8,109 nt of DNA from Bryobacteraceae bacterium (GTDB lineage Bacteria; Acidobacteriota; Terriglobia; Bryobacterales; Bryobacteraceae). The notes beneath the pieces were generated by a model. That model saw only the letters and a list, made by a program, of their open reading frames with translations, was not told the origin of the DNA and did not search any database. The DNA lies in contig JASHWA010000214.1 of the NCBI GenBank assembly GCA_030044325.1, forward strand, positions 1 to 8,109, given 5' to 3'. The position numbers were made by a program, and so were the translations under genes. This document shows positions 1 to 5,982 of the stretch, one piece after another. Position 1 is the first letter of the stretch. The number at the start of each line of letters is the position of its first letter.

Positions 1-29
1 CCACGGCGATTCAACGATTTCAGGAACAG

Positions 30-64
30 CCCTGCCCGTGAGGGCGGGGGTAACTGGAGTTTTT
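30..64 (+). terminator. GC-rich hairpin with GTGA loop, weak terminator candidate
   Basis: Positions 30-37 (CCCTGCCC) pair with 42-49 (GGGCGGGG) in an 8-bp stem containing one G:T wobble. The loop is GTGA, a GNRA-type tetraloop. A run of five T follows at 60-64, about ten bases after the stem, which is further than in a classical intrinsic terminator. It could end a plus-strand gene left of the window, or be folded RNA downstream of the OsmC gene, whose minus-strand stop is at 75-77. It may instead be part of a dispersed intergenic repeat. Read on the minus strand, no T-run follows the stem. Confidence 0.3.
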
Positions 65-74
65 CAGCAACCTC

Positions 75-485
75 CTAGGAAACTTCGAGCTTCAGCGGCG
101 CGTTCAGCGTGATTTCGATGCGCGGCGCCGCCAGCAGCGTCTGGTGAATCAGGCACGCGTGCACCGCCTTCATGACGCCGTCCCGATGACGCTCATCGAG
201 CTCCCCGGCTTCGATTTCCACGCGAAAGGAGGCGAGCCGCGCCGGCCGCAGCGCTTTTTCCGCGCTCACCCGAACATGAAACGGCCGCGCATTCAATCCG
301 CGCGTTTTCAAATACTGCGTTCCGTAAAAGCCCGCGCACGCGGCGAGCGAGGCGAGCAAAAATTCGGGCGGCGCCAGGCCGGCATCCTCGCCGCCGTTAT
401 CGCGAGGCTGGTCGCAGATCACGCTATGCCCGCGGGCGGAAACTTCGAATTTTGTGCCGCCCAGATATTCTGTGGTTACCTGCAC
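75..485 (-). CDS. OsmC family protein (peroxiredoxin-like)
   Basis: This 136-residue protein belongs to the OsmC/Ohr superfamily, homodimeric cytosolic proteins that in characterised members reduce organic hydroperoxides with a reactive cysteine pair. The family signature PPEFLLASLAAC lies at residues 39-50, with Glu41 and Cys50. The second cysteine, Cys111, sits in the helix HACLIHQTL (109-117). Both redox positions are therefore present, and the length is normal for the short OsmC group. The start is GTG at 485-483, supported by AGGAGA (minus strand, 496-491) five bases upstream. It is transcribed in the same direction as the ABC operon but is separated from the permease stop by 133 bp, so it may have its own promoter; I found no strong one. 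Sub-type (OsmC, Ohr or YhfA-like) and substrate cannot be fixed from sequence alone. The stop codon TAG abuts a repeat-like segment. Confidence 0.88.
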   Translation of the reverse strand: MQVTTEYLGGTKFEVSARGHSVICDQPRDNGGEDAGLAPPEFLLASLAACAGFYGTQYLKTRGLNARPFHVRVSAEKALRPARLASFRVEIEAGELDERHRDGVMKAVHACLIHQTLLAAPRIEITLNAPLKLEVS

Positions 486-618
486 ACTGATCTCCTTCTG
501 TCATTGAAGATGCAAGTCGCGGCCCGAAGTGACGCGGCCTGGAATAAGCGGAATGGAGACTCGGAGGCGCGCGCCTGCGCGAATCCACGCACAAAGGAGG
601 TTATGTGGCGCAAGCGCG

Positions 619-3153
619 CTACTCCTCGCGCAAAACCTCGAGCGGCTTTTGTCCCAATATCCGAACGCTCGCGATCCAGCCCGAAACATTTGCCAGCAGC
701 GCCGTGAACACGACCGCCAGCGCCGCGGCCCTCCAGTCGAACTCGAACTTCGCGTTGAGCAGCCGTTTTAAAAGCAGGTCCGAAAAAATAGTGGCGAGGA
801 TCGCGCCCATCAGCCCCGCGACCACGCCCAGCGTCAGGAATTCGACCGAAAAAATCCGCACCACCTGGCGGCGCGTGGCGCCGATGGTTTTGAGGATGAC
901 GACCTCGCGAACGCGCCGGAAGCGCGTGCCGGCCACGCTCGCCGCCAGGATGATCGCGCCCGCCGCGATCGCGAATCCCGACAAAAAGCGGATCACCAGC
1001 GCGATCTGATCGATCACCTGCTGCACGATTTCGAGCGCGTCCGCGATATTCACCACCGTCACCGTCGGAAATTTGTCGAACGCGAGGCGCTGGAATTGCG
1101 CGACTTTTTGGGGCGCGAAGCGCACGCCTCCGTCGAAGGACACCGGGAAATCGGCCAGCGCGGGATGGTTGAACACGAAGGAGCTGGTGGGCATGAAGCG
1201 CTTCTGCTCCCATTCATGGATGGCCACCACACGAGCCTGAAAATCCCTGCCCGCCGACTGCATCTCGATCCAATCGCCCACGTGAATCTGGAGCCGATGC
1301 GCCATCTCGAGCTGGACGGAGACCACCGGCGCCGCGTGCGGCTGTAATGCGTCGCGTCCCCACCACGAGCCCTCGATCAAACGCACGTAATCCGGTTTTT
1401 CGTCTTCCCACATCACCGACCCGGAATAGCGAAAACGCGGCGGCGGAGGGTAGCCGTTGATTCCCGTCATGCGCGCCGCCACGCGGGGAACCAGCTCGAC
1501 CCTTCCGGCGACGCCGTCGGAATGCGCGATCAGATCCTTGAGCGGATCGACTTCGGCCTGCGTCACTCCCACCAGAAAAACGTTGGGCGCGCCGGGCGGC
1601 GCGGTCTCGATGATCTGGCCGACCAGGGAATCCTGCACCAGGTACACGGTAAGCGTGAACATCACGCCCAATCCGAGCGCGACCAGAATCGCCTGCGCCT
1701 GGTTGCCTTGACGGTACAGGTTCGCCATGCCTTGCCGCACCAGCGAGGGAACGCGCCACGGCGATCCGCGCAGAAACGCGCGCAGCACGCGCAGCAGCGC
1801 CCAGGCGACGATGGCCAGCGCGATCAGGCTTCCGGTCAATCCTCCCGCGAAATACCGGCCCACGCGCGCAGACCCCGAAAGCCACGCCGCGATCGCGCCG
1901 ATCCCGATCAAAATGATTCCGCCCGCGGCAAGGGCGCCGCGCATCTCCGCGATCCGGGCCGGCCACGCCTGGCGCGCTTCCGGCATCGCGCGGCGCAGAA
2001 TCAGCGCGGGCCGCACCTTGCGAATCGCCAGCAGCGGCGGCACGGTGAACAGCAGCGTGGTCAGCACGCCGATCAGGATTCCTTGTCCGGCGGCCTCCGC
2101 GTGCCATCCCGTCGCGACCGCGCCGAGCGAAAGATAGCGCGTGATCAGCAGGGGGAACACCTGTTCCACGGCGCGCCCCACCAGCACTCCCGCGAGGCCG
2201 CCCATCAATCCGAGCATCAGCGTTTGCAGCGTATAAATGCGGATAATTTCGCCCGAAGTCGCGCCCAGCGATTTCATCACGGCGATGTGATCCATTTTTT
2301 GCTGCAAATGCGCGTGCATCGCCATGGCCACGCCGATCGCCCCGACGATCAGCGCGATCAGGCTGATCAGGCTCAGGAACGTGGTGGCCTGGTCGAGGCC
2401 GTCGGTGATGATGGGATGCGACGCGCGGAAATCGGCGATCACCGCGTTGGGCAGCGCGCGGCGAATCTCGCGCCGCACCCGCTCGACGTCCGGCGCGCCC
2501 GGATCGAGCTTGAACAGATACCGCTGCGATCCGCGGCTGCCGAGCCCTTCGAGTCCGGTCGCATCGAACGCCGTGCGCGTCATCATCAGGCGCATGCCGA
2601 AATTCAGGCTGGCCGACATGCGATCCGGCTCGGAAACGATGGCCGCGGCGACCTTGAATTCGCGCTCGCCCACGCGCAGCTTGTCGCCCACGTGCGTGTT
2701 GAGGCGAATCAGCAGATCCTGCCCCACCGCCACCGAATCGGCCGTCAGCGCCTGGCTCAGCGGCATCTCCGGCTGCAACTTGATTTCGCCGTAAAACGGA
2801 TATTTCGCGGGATCCACCACTTTGACCGCGCTCAACGCCGGCGTCGACCCCGCCGACGCCATCGAAACCGTTTCCGTAATCCAGGTGTACTCGATGTTTT
2901 CCTGTTCGAGCGCCCGGAGCCGTGCGAGCTGGCTCTCGTTGGGAACGTAAAACTGGCGCGCCGCCAGATCCGCGGCCATCACCGTGCGTGCCTCGCGGGT
3001 CAGCGTGGAGCGGAAACTCTCGCTGAACCCGCGCACCCCGGCGAGCGCTCCCACGCCTGCCGCGACCGCCAGCACCACGAACAGGAATTTGGTCATCGAC
3101 GATCGCGTTTCGCGCCACGCGATGCGCGCGGCCGTGCGCAGAGAGAGTTTCAC
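619..3153 (-). CDS. ybbP: ABC transporter permease, FtsX/MacB type, YbbP-like
   Basis: This 844-residue inner-membrane permease belongs to the MacB/LolC/FtsX (type VII, mechanotransmission) group. Hydrophobic segments lie at about residues 22-40, 257-280, 308-328, 356-377, 408-425, 435-457, 486-508, 717-739, 770-792 and 808-830. That gives ten helices with two large extracytoplasmic domains (about 41-256 and 509-716). The two FtsX halves each carry a cytoplasmic coupling motif, KSLGAT (294-299) and KTIGAT (755-760), which contact the ATPase. Size and topology match E. coli YbbP rather than the shorter four-helix LolC/E or MacB. The GTG start at 3153-3151 overlaps the ATPase stop (GTGA) and has GGAGG four bases upstream, so the pair is translationally coupled. 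With the divergent tesA homologue it forms the ybbA-ybbP/tesA neighbourhood. The likely role is ATP-driven handling or extraction of hydrophobic or lipid-like compounds at the membrane; the substrate is unknown. The family call is firm, the YbbP assignment likely. Confidence 0.9.
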   Translation of the reverse strand: MKLSLRTAARIAWRETRSSMTKFLFVVLAVAAGVGALAGVRGFSESFRSTLTREARTVMAADLAARQFYVPNESQLARLRALEQENIEYTWITETVSMASAGSTPALSAVKVVDPAKYPFYGEIKLQPEMPLSQALTADSVAVGQDLLIRLNTHVGDKLRVGEREFKVAAAIVSEPDRMSASLNFGMRLMMTRTAFDATGLEGLGSRGSQRYLFKLDPGAPDVERVRREIRRALPNAVIADFRASHPIITDGLDQATTFLSLISLIALIVGAIGVAMAMHAHLQQKMDHIAVMKSLGATSGEIIRIYTLQTLMLGLMGGLAGVLVGRAVEQVFPLLITRYLSLGAVATGWHAEAAGQGILIGVLTTLLFTVPPLLAIRKVRPALILRRAMPEARQAWPARIAEMRGALAAGGIILIGIGAIAAWLSGSARVGRYFAGGLTGSLIALAIVAWALLRVLRAFLRGSPWRVPSLVRQGMANLYRQGNQAQAILVALGLGVMFTLTVYLVQDSLVGQIIETAPPGAPNVFLVGVTQAEVDPLKDLIAHSDGVAGRVELVPRVAARMTGINGYPPPPRFRYSGSVMWEDEKPDYVRLIEGSWWGRDALQPHAAPVVSVQLEMAHRLQIHVGDWIEMQSAGRDFQARVVAIHEWEQKRFMPTSSFVFNHPALADFPVSFDGGVRFAPQKVAQFQRLAFDKFPTVTVVNIADALEIVQQVIDQIALVIRFLSGFAIAAGAIILAASVAGTRFRRVREVVILKTIGATRRQVVRIFSVEFLTLGVVAGLMGAILATIFSDLLLKRLLNAKFEFDWRAAALAVVFTALLANVSGWIASVRILGQKPLEVLREE

Positions 3154-3848
3154 TTGGCCTCCGCGGCCGCGCGAACTTCATCCGAGACGATCTGCCCGTC
3201 GCGCAGCGTGACGATCCGGTCGGCTTTCGAGGTGAGCGAAAGATCGTGCGTCACCAGCACCAGCGTGGTCCCCTCGCGCCGGTTCAGCGTGATCAGCAGT
3301 TCCAGCACGTGCGCGCCGTTCACGCTGTCGAGATTTCCGGTGGGCTCGTCGGCCATCAGAATGGGAGGTTTCACCATGAACGCGCGTGCCAGCGCCACGC
3401 GCTGCTGCTCGCCTCCGGAAAGCTGCACGGGATAATGATCGAGCCGGTCGGAGAGACCCACGCTGTCGAGCAGCTCGCGCGCGCGCCTGGTTCCCGACGC
3501 GACCGGCCCGCCGGCCAACTCATGCGGCAGCAGAACATTTTCCTCCGCCGTCAGCGTGGGGATCAGTTGATAAGACTGAAACACGAATCCGATCTTGCGC
3601 CCGCGCACCACCGCGAGCTTGTCTTCGCTCAGTCCGGTGATATCGGCGCCGTCCACGATAATGGTCCCCGAGGTGGGCGAATCGAGCCCGGCGAGCAGCC
3701 CCAGCAGCGTGCTTTTCCCGCTGCCCGATGCCCCCATGATCGCGACGAACTGTCCTTGAGGCACTTCGAAATCGATGCCGCGCAGAATTTCCACGCGATG
3801 CGTGCCGGTATCGATGACCTTGGTGAGGTTATGCGCTTGAAGAATCAC
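3150..3848 (-). CDS. ybbA: ABC transporter ATP-binding protein, LolD/YbbA-like
   Basis: This 232-residue protein is the ATPase subunit that dimerises and drives the adjacent permease. All motifs are intact: Walker A GASGSGKST (39-47), Q-loop Gln91, signature LSGGEQ (143-148), Walker B ILMADE (163-168) with catalytic Glu168, D-loop (172-175) and H-loop His201. The LolD/MacB-subfamily pattern around the signature and the C-terminal ADRIVTLRDGQI support the family; length is typical. The start is GTG at 3848-3846. It is the only usable one, because an in-frame TAA lies nine bases upstream and the next internal Met is inside Walker A. No Shine-Dalgarno sequence precedes it. A CATAAT hexamer at 3859-3854 would place the transcript start almost at the GTG, so a leaderless message is possible. 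The gene leads the operon and overlaps the permease gene by 4 bp. Its divergent neighbour is the tesA-like esterase. Confidence 0.93.
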   Translation of the reverse strand: MILQAHNLTKVIDTGTHRVEILRGIDFEVPQGQFVAIMGASGSGKSTLLGLLAGLDSPTSGTIIVDGADITGLSEDKLAVVRGRKIGFVFQSYQLIPTLTAEENVLLPHELAGGPVASGTRRARELLDSVGLSDRLDHYPVQLSGGEQQRVALARAFMVKPPILMADEPTGNLDSVNGAHVLELLITLNRREGTTLVLVTHDLSLTSKADRIVTLRDGQIVSDEVRAAAEAK

Positions 3849-3870
3849 TATCCATTATGATGGCAGAGAG
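3849..3870. promoter_or_regulatory. 22-bp divergent gap with overlapping -10-like hexamers
   Basis: Only 22 bases separate the GTG of the ATPase gene from the ATG of the esterase gene. TATGAT (plus, 3856-3861) and CATAAT (minus, 3859-3854) each match the sigma70 -10 consensus at five of six positions, and they overlap one another. Each is close enough to its own gene that the transcript would start at or a few bases before the start codon. Neither direction shows a good -35 at normal spacing, and neither start has a properly spaced Shine-Dalgarno. If this is the promoter region, the two genes would compete for polymerase. Promoters inside the opposite coding sequence are the alternative. Confidence 0.3.
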
Positions 3871-4557
3871 ATGCGGTACTTTTTCCTGCTTGTGTTCGCG
3901 CTGGCGCTCGGAAGCTGCTCCAAATCGCGTGAAACCGCTGCCGCGCCGGCCGAGGAGGCGCGCCCAGCGCCGCCCGAACCGCCTCCGCCCGCCGTGGCGC
4001 CCGATCCGCGTCCTATCATCGCGGTGTTCGGCGACAGCATCAGCGCCGGCTACGGACTCCCGCAGGGCCAAAGCTTTCCTGACGACATGCAAAAGGATCT
4101 GGATGCCGATCATCTGGCGTTTCACGTGGTGAATCTGGGCATCAGCGGCGACACCACCGAAGGCGGCGTCTCGCGCATCGATTCGGCCACGTCGCTCCAT
4201 CCGGCGATCGTGATCCTGGAGCTCGGCGGCAACGATGGTTTGCGCGGAATGCCGATCGGTTCCACGCGCGCCAATCTCGAAAAAATGATTGCCGCGTTCC
4301 AGGGCGCGGGAGCGAAAGTCGTGCTCGCGGGCATGACGCTGCCGCCCAATTACGGCGCCGATTATATCCGCGATTTTCAGAAAATCTACCAGGACCTGGC
4401 GTCGAAATACAAGCTCATTCTGATTCCGTTTCTGATGCAGGACGCCATCACCAAGGATCTGCGCTACATCCAGCCCGACGGCATCCACCCGACGGCGGCA
4501 GGCAGCCAGATCATCGCGCGAACGGTGCTCAAGGCAGCACATCCGCTGCTGCATTGA
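3871..4557 (+). CDS. tesA: TesA-like SGNH/GDSL arylesterase, predicted lipoprotein
   Basis: This 228-residue serine esterase/lysophospholipase of the SGNH (GDSL) family resembles E. coli TesA and Pseudomonas arylesterases. The blocks appear in order: I, GDSIS (54-58) with nucleophile Ser56; II, Gly93 in NLGISGDT; III, GGND (119-122) with Asn121; V, DGIHP (203-207) with Asp203 and His206. Triad and oxyanion residues are all present. The N-terminus differs from TesA: a short hydrophobic signal ends in a lipobox-like LGSC (13-16), followed by a Pro/Ala/Glu-rich linker to about residue 48. This predicts a lipid-anchored periplasmic enzyme on a flexible tether. The ATG directly follows GAGAG, so ribosome binding is not classical. 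The gene ends with tandem stops (TGA TAA). The divergent ybbA-ybbP neighbours suggest that it acts with that transporter on acyl or aryl esters or lysolipids. The fold and active site are certain; substrate and lipidation are inferred. Confidence 0.9.
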   Translation: MRYFFLLVFALALGSCSKSRETAAAPAEEARPAPPEPPPPAVAPDPRPIIAVFGDSISAGYGLPQGQSFPDDMQKDLDADHLAFHVVNLGISGDTTEGGVSRIDSATSLHPAIVILELGGNDGLRGMPIGSTRANLEKMIAAFQGAGAKVVLAGMTLPPNYGADYIRDFQKIYQDLASKYKLILIPFLMQDAITKDLRYIQPDGIHPTAAGSQIIARTVLKAAHPLLH

Positions 4558-4574
4558 TAAAGATATTTTTCTAG

Positions 4575-4645
4575 AACCGCTCCCTGTGGCCGCGGCTCGC
4601 ATCCAATTGAGCGCCGGACCCGAGCCGCGGCCGCAGGGAGCGGTT
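4575..4645. repeat. 25-bp inverted repeat (REP-like intergenic dyad)
   Basis: Arm 4575-4599 and arm 4621-4645 are reverse complements over 25 bases with a single mismatch (T4586 where C would pair), around a 21-base loop. The flanks continue the symmetry loosely: a T-rich run lies before the left arm (4565-4570) and an A-rich run after the right arm (4648-4653). No U-tract follows either arm in the transcribed sense, so a simple intrinsic terminator is unlikely. The dyad sits between the tesA stop and the serine hydrolase start, where a dispersed palindromic element or mRNA-stabilising hairpin would be expected. The right arm ends eleven bases before a -10-like box. Confidence 0.75.
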
Positions 4646-4655
4646 TCAAAAAAGA

Positions 4656-4661
4656 TACAAT
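4656..4661 (+). promoter_or_regulatory. possible -10 box for the serine hydrolase gene
   Basis: TACAAT matches the sigma70 -10 consensus at five of six bases. It lies 26 bases before the ATG at 4688, giving room for a leader of about 20 nt that includes AAGGAG (4678-4683). No recognisable -35 sits at 16-18 bp spacing; that position falls inside the right arm of the inverted repeat. The assignment rests on one hexamer and its position. Confidence 0.35.
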
Positions 4662-4687
4662 TGAAACCGCATCCAACAAGGAGCCTC

Positions 4688-5956
4688 ATGAATCGCTTTC
4701 GCATCGCTGTTCTGACCCTTCTCATCCCGGCCGCCTTTGCGCAAACCAAACCGGCCGCTACACACGCCCGCGCGCTTGCCACGGCGGCACCCGAATCCGT
4801 GGGCATATCGTCGGAGCGTCTGGCGCGCCTGGATGCCGGCATGAAAAAGGAAGTCGACGACCAGAAAGTCGCCGGCCTGGTCACGCTGCTCGAGCGCCAC
4901 GGGAAAATCATCGATTACAAAGCCTACGGCAAGCTGGACGTGCGCAAGCCGGACGCCATGCAGAAAGATTCCATTTTCCGCATCTACTCGATGACCAAGC
5001 CCGTCACCGGCGTCGCCATGATGATGCTGTATGAGGAAGGGAAGTGGCAGATCAACGATCCCGTCGCGCGCTACATCCCCGAGTTCGCGCATCTGAAGGT
5101 CTACACGGGCAAGAACGAAGACGGCTCGCCCAAGCTCGAAGACGCGCACCGCTCCATGACCATGCGCGAGCTGATGACGCACACCGCCGGCTTGGGCTAC
5201 GTGCTCAGCGCCAACAATCCGGTGGACAAAATGATCATCGATCAGAACGTGCTGAACGCCGGCGCGCCGTTGCAAACCATGATCAACGGTCTCGCCAAGA
5301 TTCCGCTGCTGGCGCAGCCCGGCACGCGCTGGTCGTATAGCATCGCGGTGGATGTCCAGGGCTATCTCATCGAAAAATTTTCGGGCGAATCGTTCGCCGA
5401 TTTCGCCCGCAAGCGCATCTTCGAGCCGCTGGGCATGAGGGACACCGGTTTCTACGTCCCGCAGGACAAACTCGCGCGGCTGGCGCAGGTGCACACCGGC
5501 GCGGGCGCGAATCTCGCGGTCGACACCAATCGTCCGGACCCGGCCGTGGTCCCGCAGGGAGCTTCCGGGGGCGGCGGACTTTTTTCCACCGCCATCGATT
5601 ACGCGCGCTTCTGCCAGATGCTGCTCAATGGCGGCGAGCTCAACGGCCACCGGCTGCTGGCGCCGCGAACGGTTGAGATGATGCGCACCAACATCGTGAA
5701 TCCCGAACCGCTCAAAACCATGCCGCCCGGAACCGGCTGGGGCATGGATTTCCAAATCGTCACCGACGCCGCCGCGGCGGGCGAAGCGGTTTCCACCGGA
5801 ACCTACAGTTGGTTCGGCATCGCCGGAACCTGGTTTTGGATCGACCCGGTGAAAGACCTGGCGTTCGTCGGCATGGTCCAGCACCAGAATCTCGGCGCCA
5901 CGCGCCCGATCCACGCGCTGTCCCGCAGCCTGGTGTATCAGGCGATCATGGAATGA
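4688..5956 (+). CDS. secreted serine hydrolase, beta-lactamase/family VIII esterase fold
   Basis: This 422-residue protein has the serine beta-lactamase-like fold (Pfam Beta-lactamase, PF00144), which includes class C beta-lactamases, DD-peptidases and family VIII carboxylesterases. Residues 1-18 form a Sec signal with a likely cut after AFA, so it should be periplasmic or exported. The nucleophile motif SMTK is at 101-104 (Ser101, Lys104). The second motif is YSI (217-219), with Tyr217 but no Asn, as in many family VIII esterases and unlike true class C YxN. A glycine-rich GGGGLFST lies at 294-301, and YSWFGIAGT (373-381) occupies the place of the KTG-like third motif. These traits favour an esterase or peptidase-like hydrolase over antibiotic resistance. 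The ATG at 4688 was chosen over an in-frame ATG at 4586 because AAGGAG stands four bases upstream and it opens the signal peptide, while the extra 34 codons run through the inverted repeat. eutC follows after 26 bp, so co-transcription is likely. Confidence 0.88.
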   Translation: MNRFRIAVLTLLIPAAFAQTKPAATHARALATAAPESVGISSERLARLDAGMKKEVDDQKVAGLVTLLERHGKIIDYKAYGKLDVRKPDAMQKDSIFRIYSMTKPVTGVAMMMLYEEGKWQINDPVARYIPEFAHLKVYTGKNEDGSPKLEDAHRSMTMRELMTHTAGLGYVLSANNPVDKMIIDQNVLNAGAPLQTMINGLAKIPLLAQPGTRWSYSIAVDVQGYLIEKFSGESFADFARKRIFEPLGMRDTGFYVPQDKLARLAQVHTGAGANLAVDTNRPDPAVVPQGASGGGGLFSTAIDYARFCQMLLNGGELNGHRLLAPRTVEMMRTNIVNPEPLKTMPPGTGWGMDFQIVTDAAAAGEAVSTGTYSWFGIAGTWFWIDPVKDLAFVGMVQHQNLGATRPIHALSRSLVYQAIME

Positions 5957-5982
5957 GATCCGCTGACAGCCGATGAAAATGA

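Noticed and set aside
565..576. 12-bp perfect palindrome AGGCGCGCGCCT upstream of the OsmC gene
   Set aside because: It has no loop and alternating GC composition, common by chance in such GC-rich DNA; no second copy or spacing suggests an operator.
144..707. Plus-strand open frame antisense to the OsmC gene
   Set aside because: The minus strand encodes a complete OsmC protein with both cysteines; the plus frame is Arg-rich and motif-free.
1214..3435. Very long open frames (over 600 codons) on both strands over the ABC operon
   Set aside because: They are out-of-frame or antisense readings of GC-rich coding DNA. Their translations are Arg/Gly/Ala/His-rich with no domain pattern, while the YbbP/YbbA frames show complete motifs.
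4575..4645. Inverted repeat as an intrinsic terminator for tesA
   Set aside because: The right arm is followed by TTTC then an A-run, not a U-tract, so rho-independent termination is not supported in the tesA direction.
4586..4687. 34-codon N-terminal extension of the serine hydrolase from ATG 4586
   Set aside because: It is translated from the inverted repeat, has no ribosome site and would bury the signal peptide that begins at 4688.
4646..5914. 422-codon minus-strand open frame across the serine hydrolase gene
   Set aside because: Mirror frame of the hydrolase gene; Arg/His/Asp-rich with no recognisable fold, and the plus-strand gene has a signal peptide, active-site motifs and a ribosome site.
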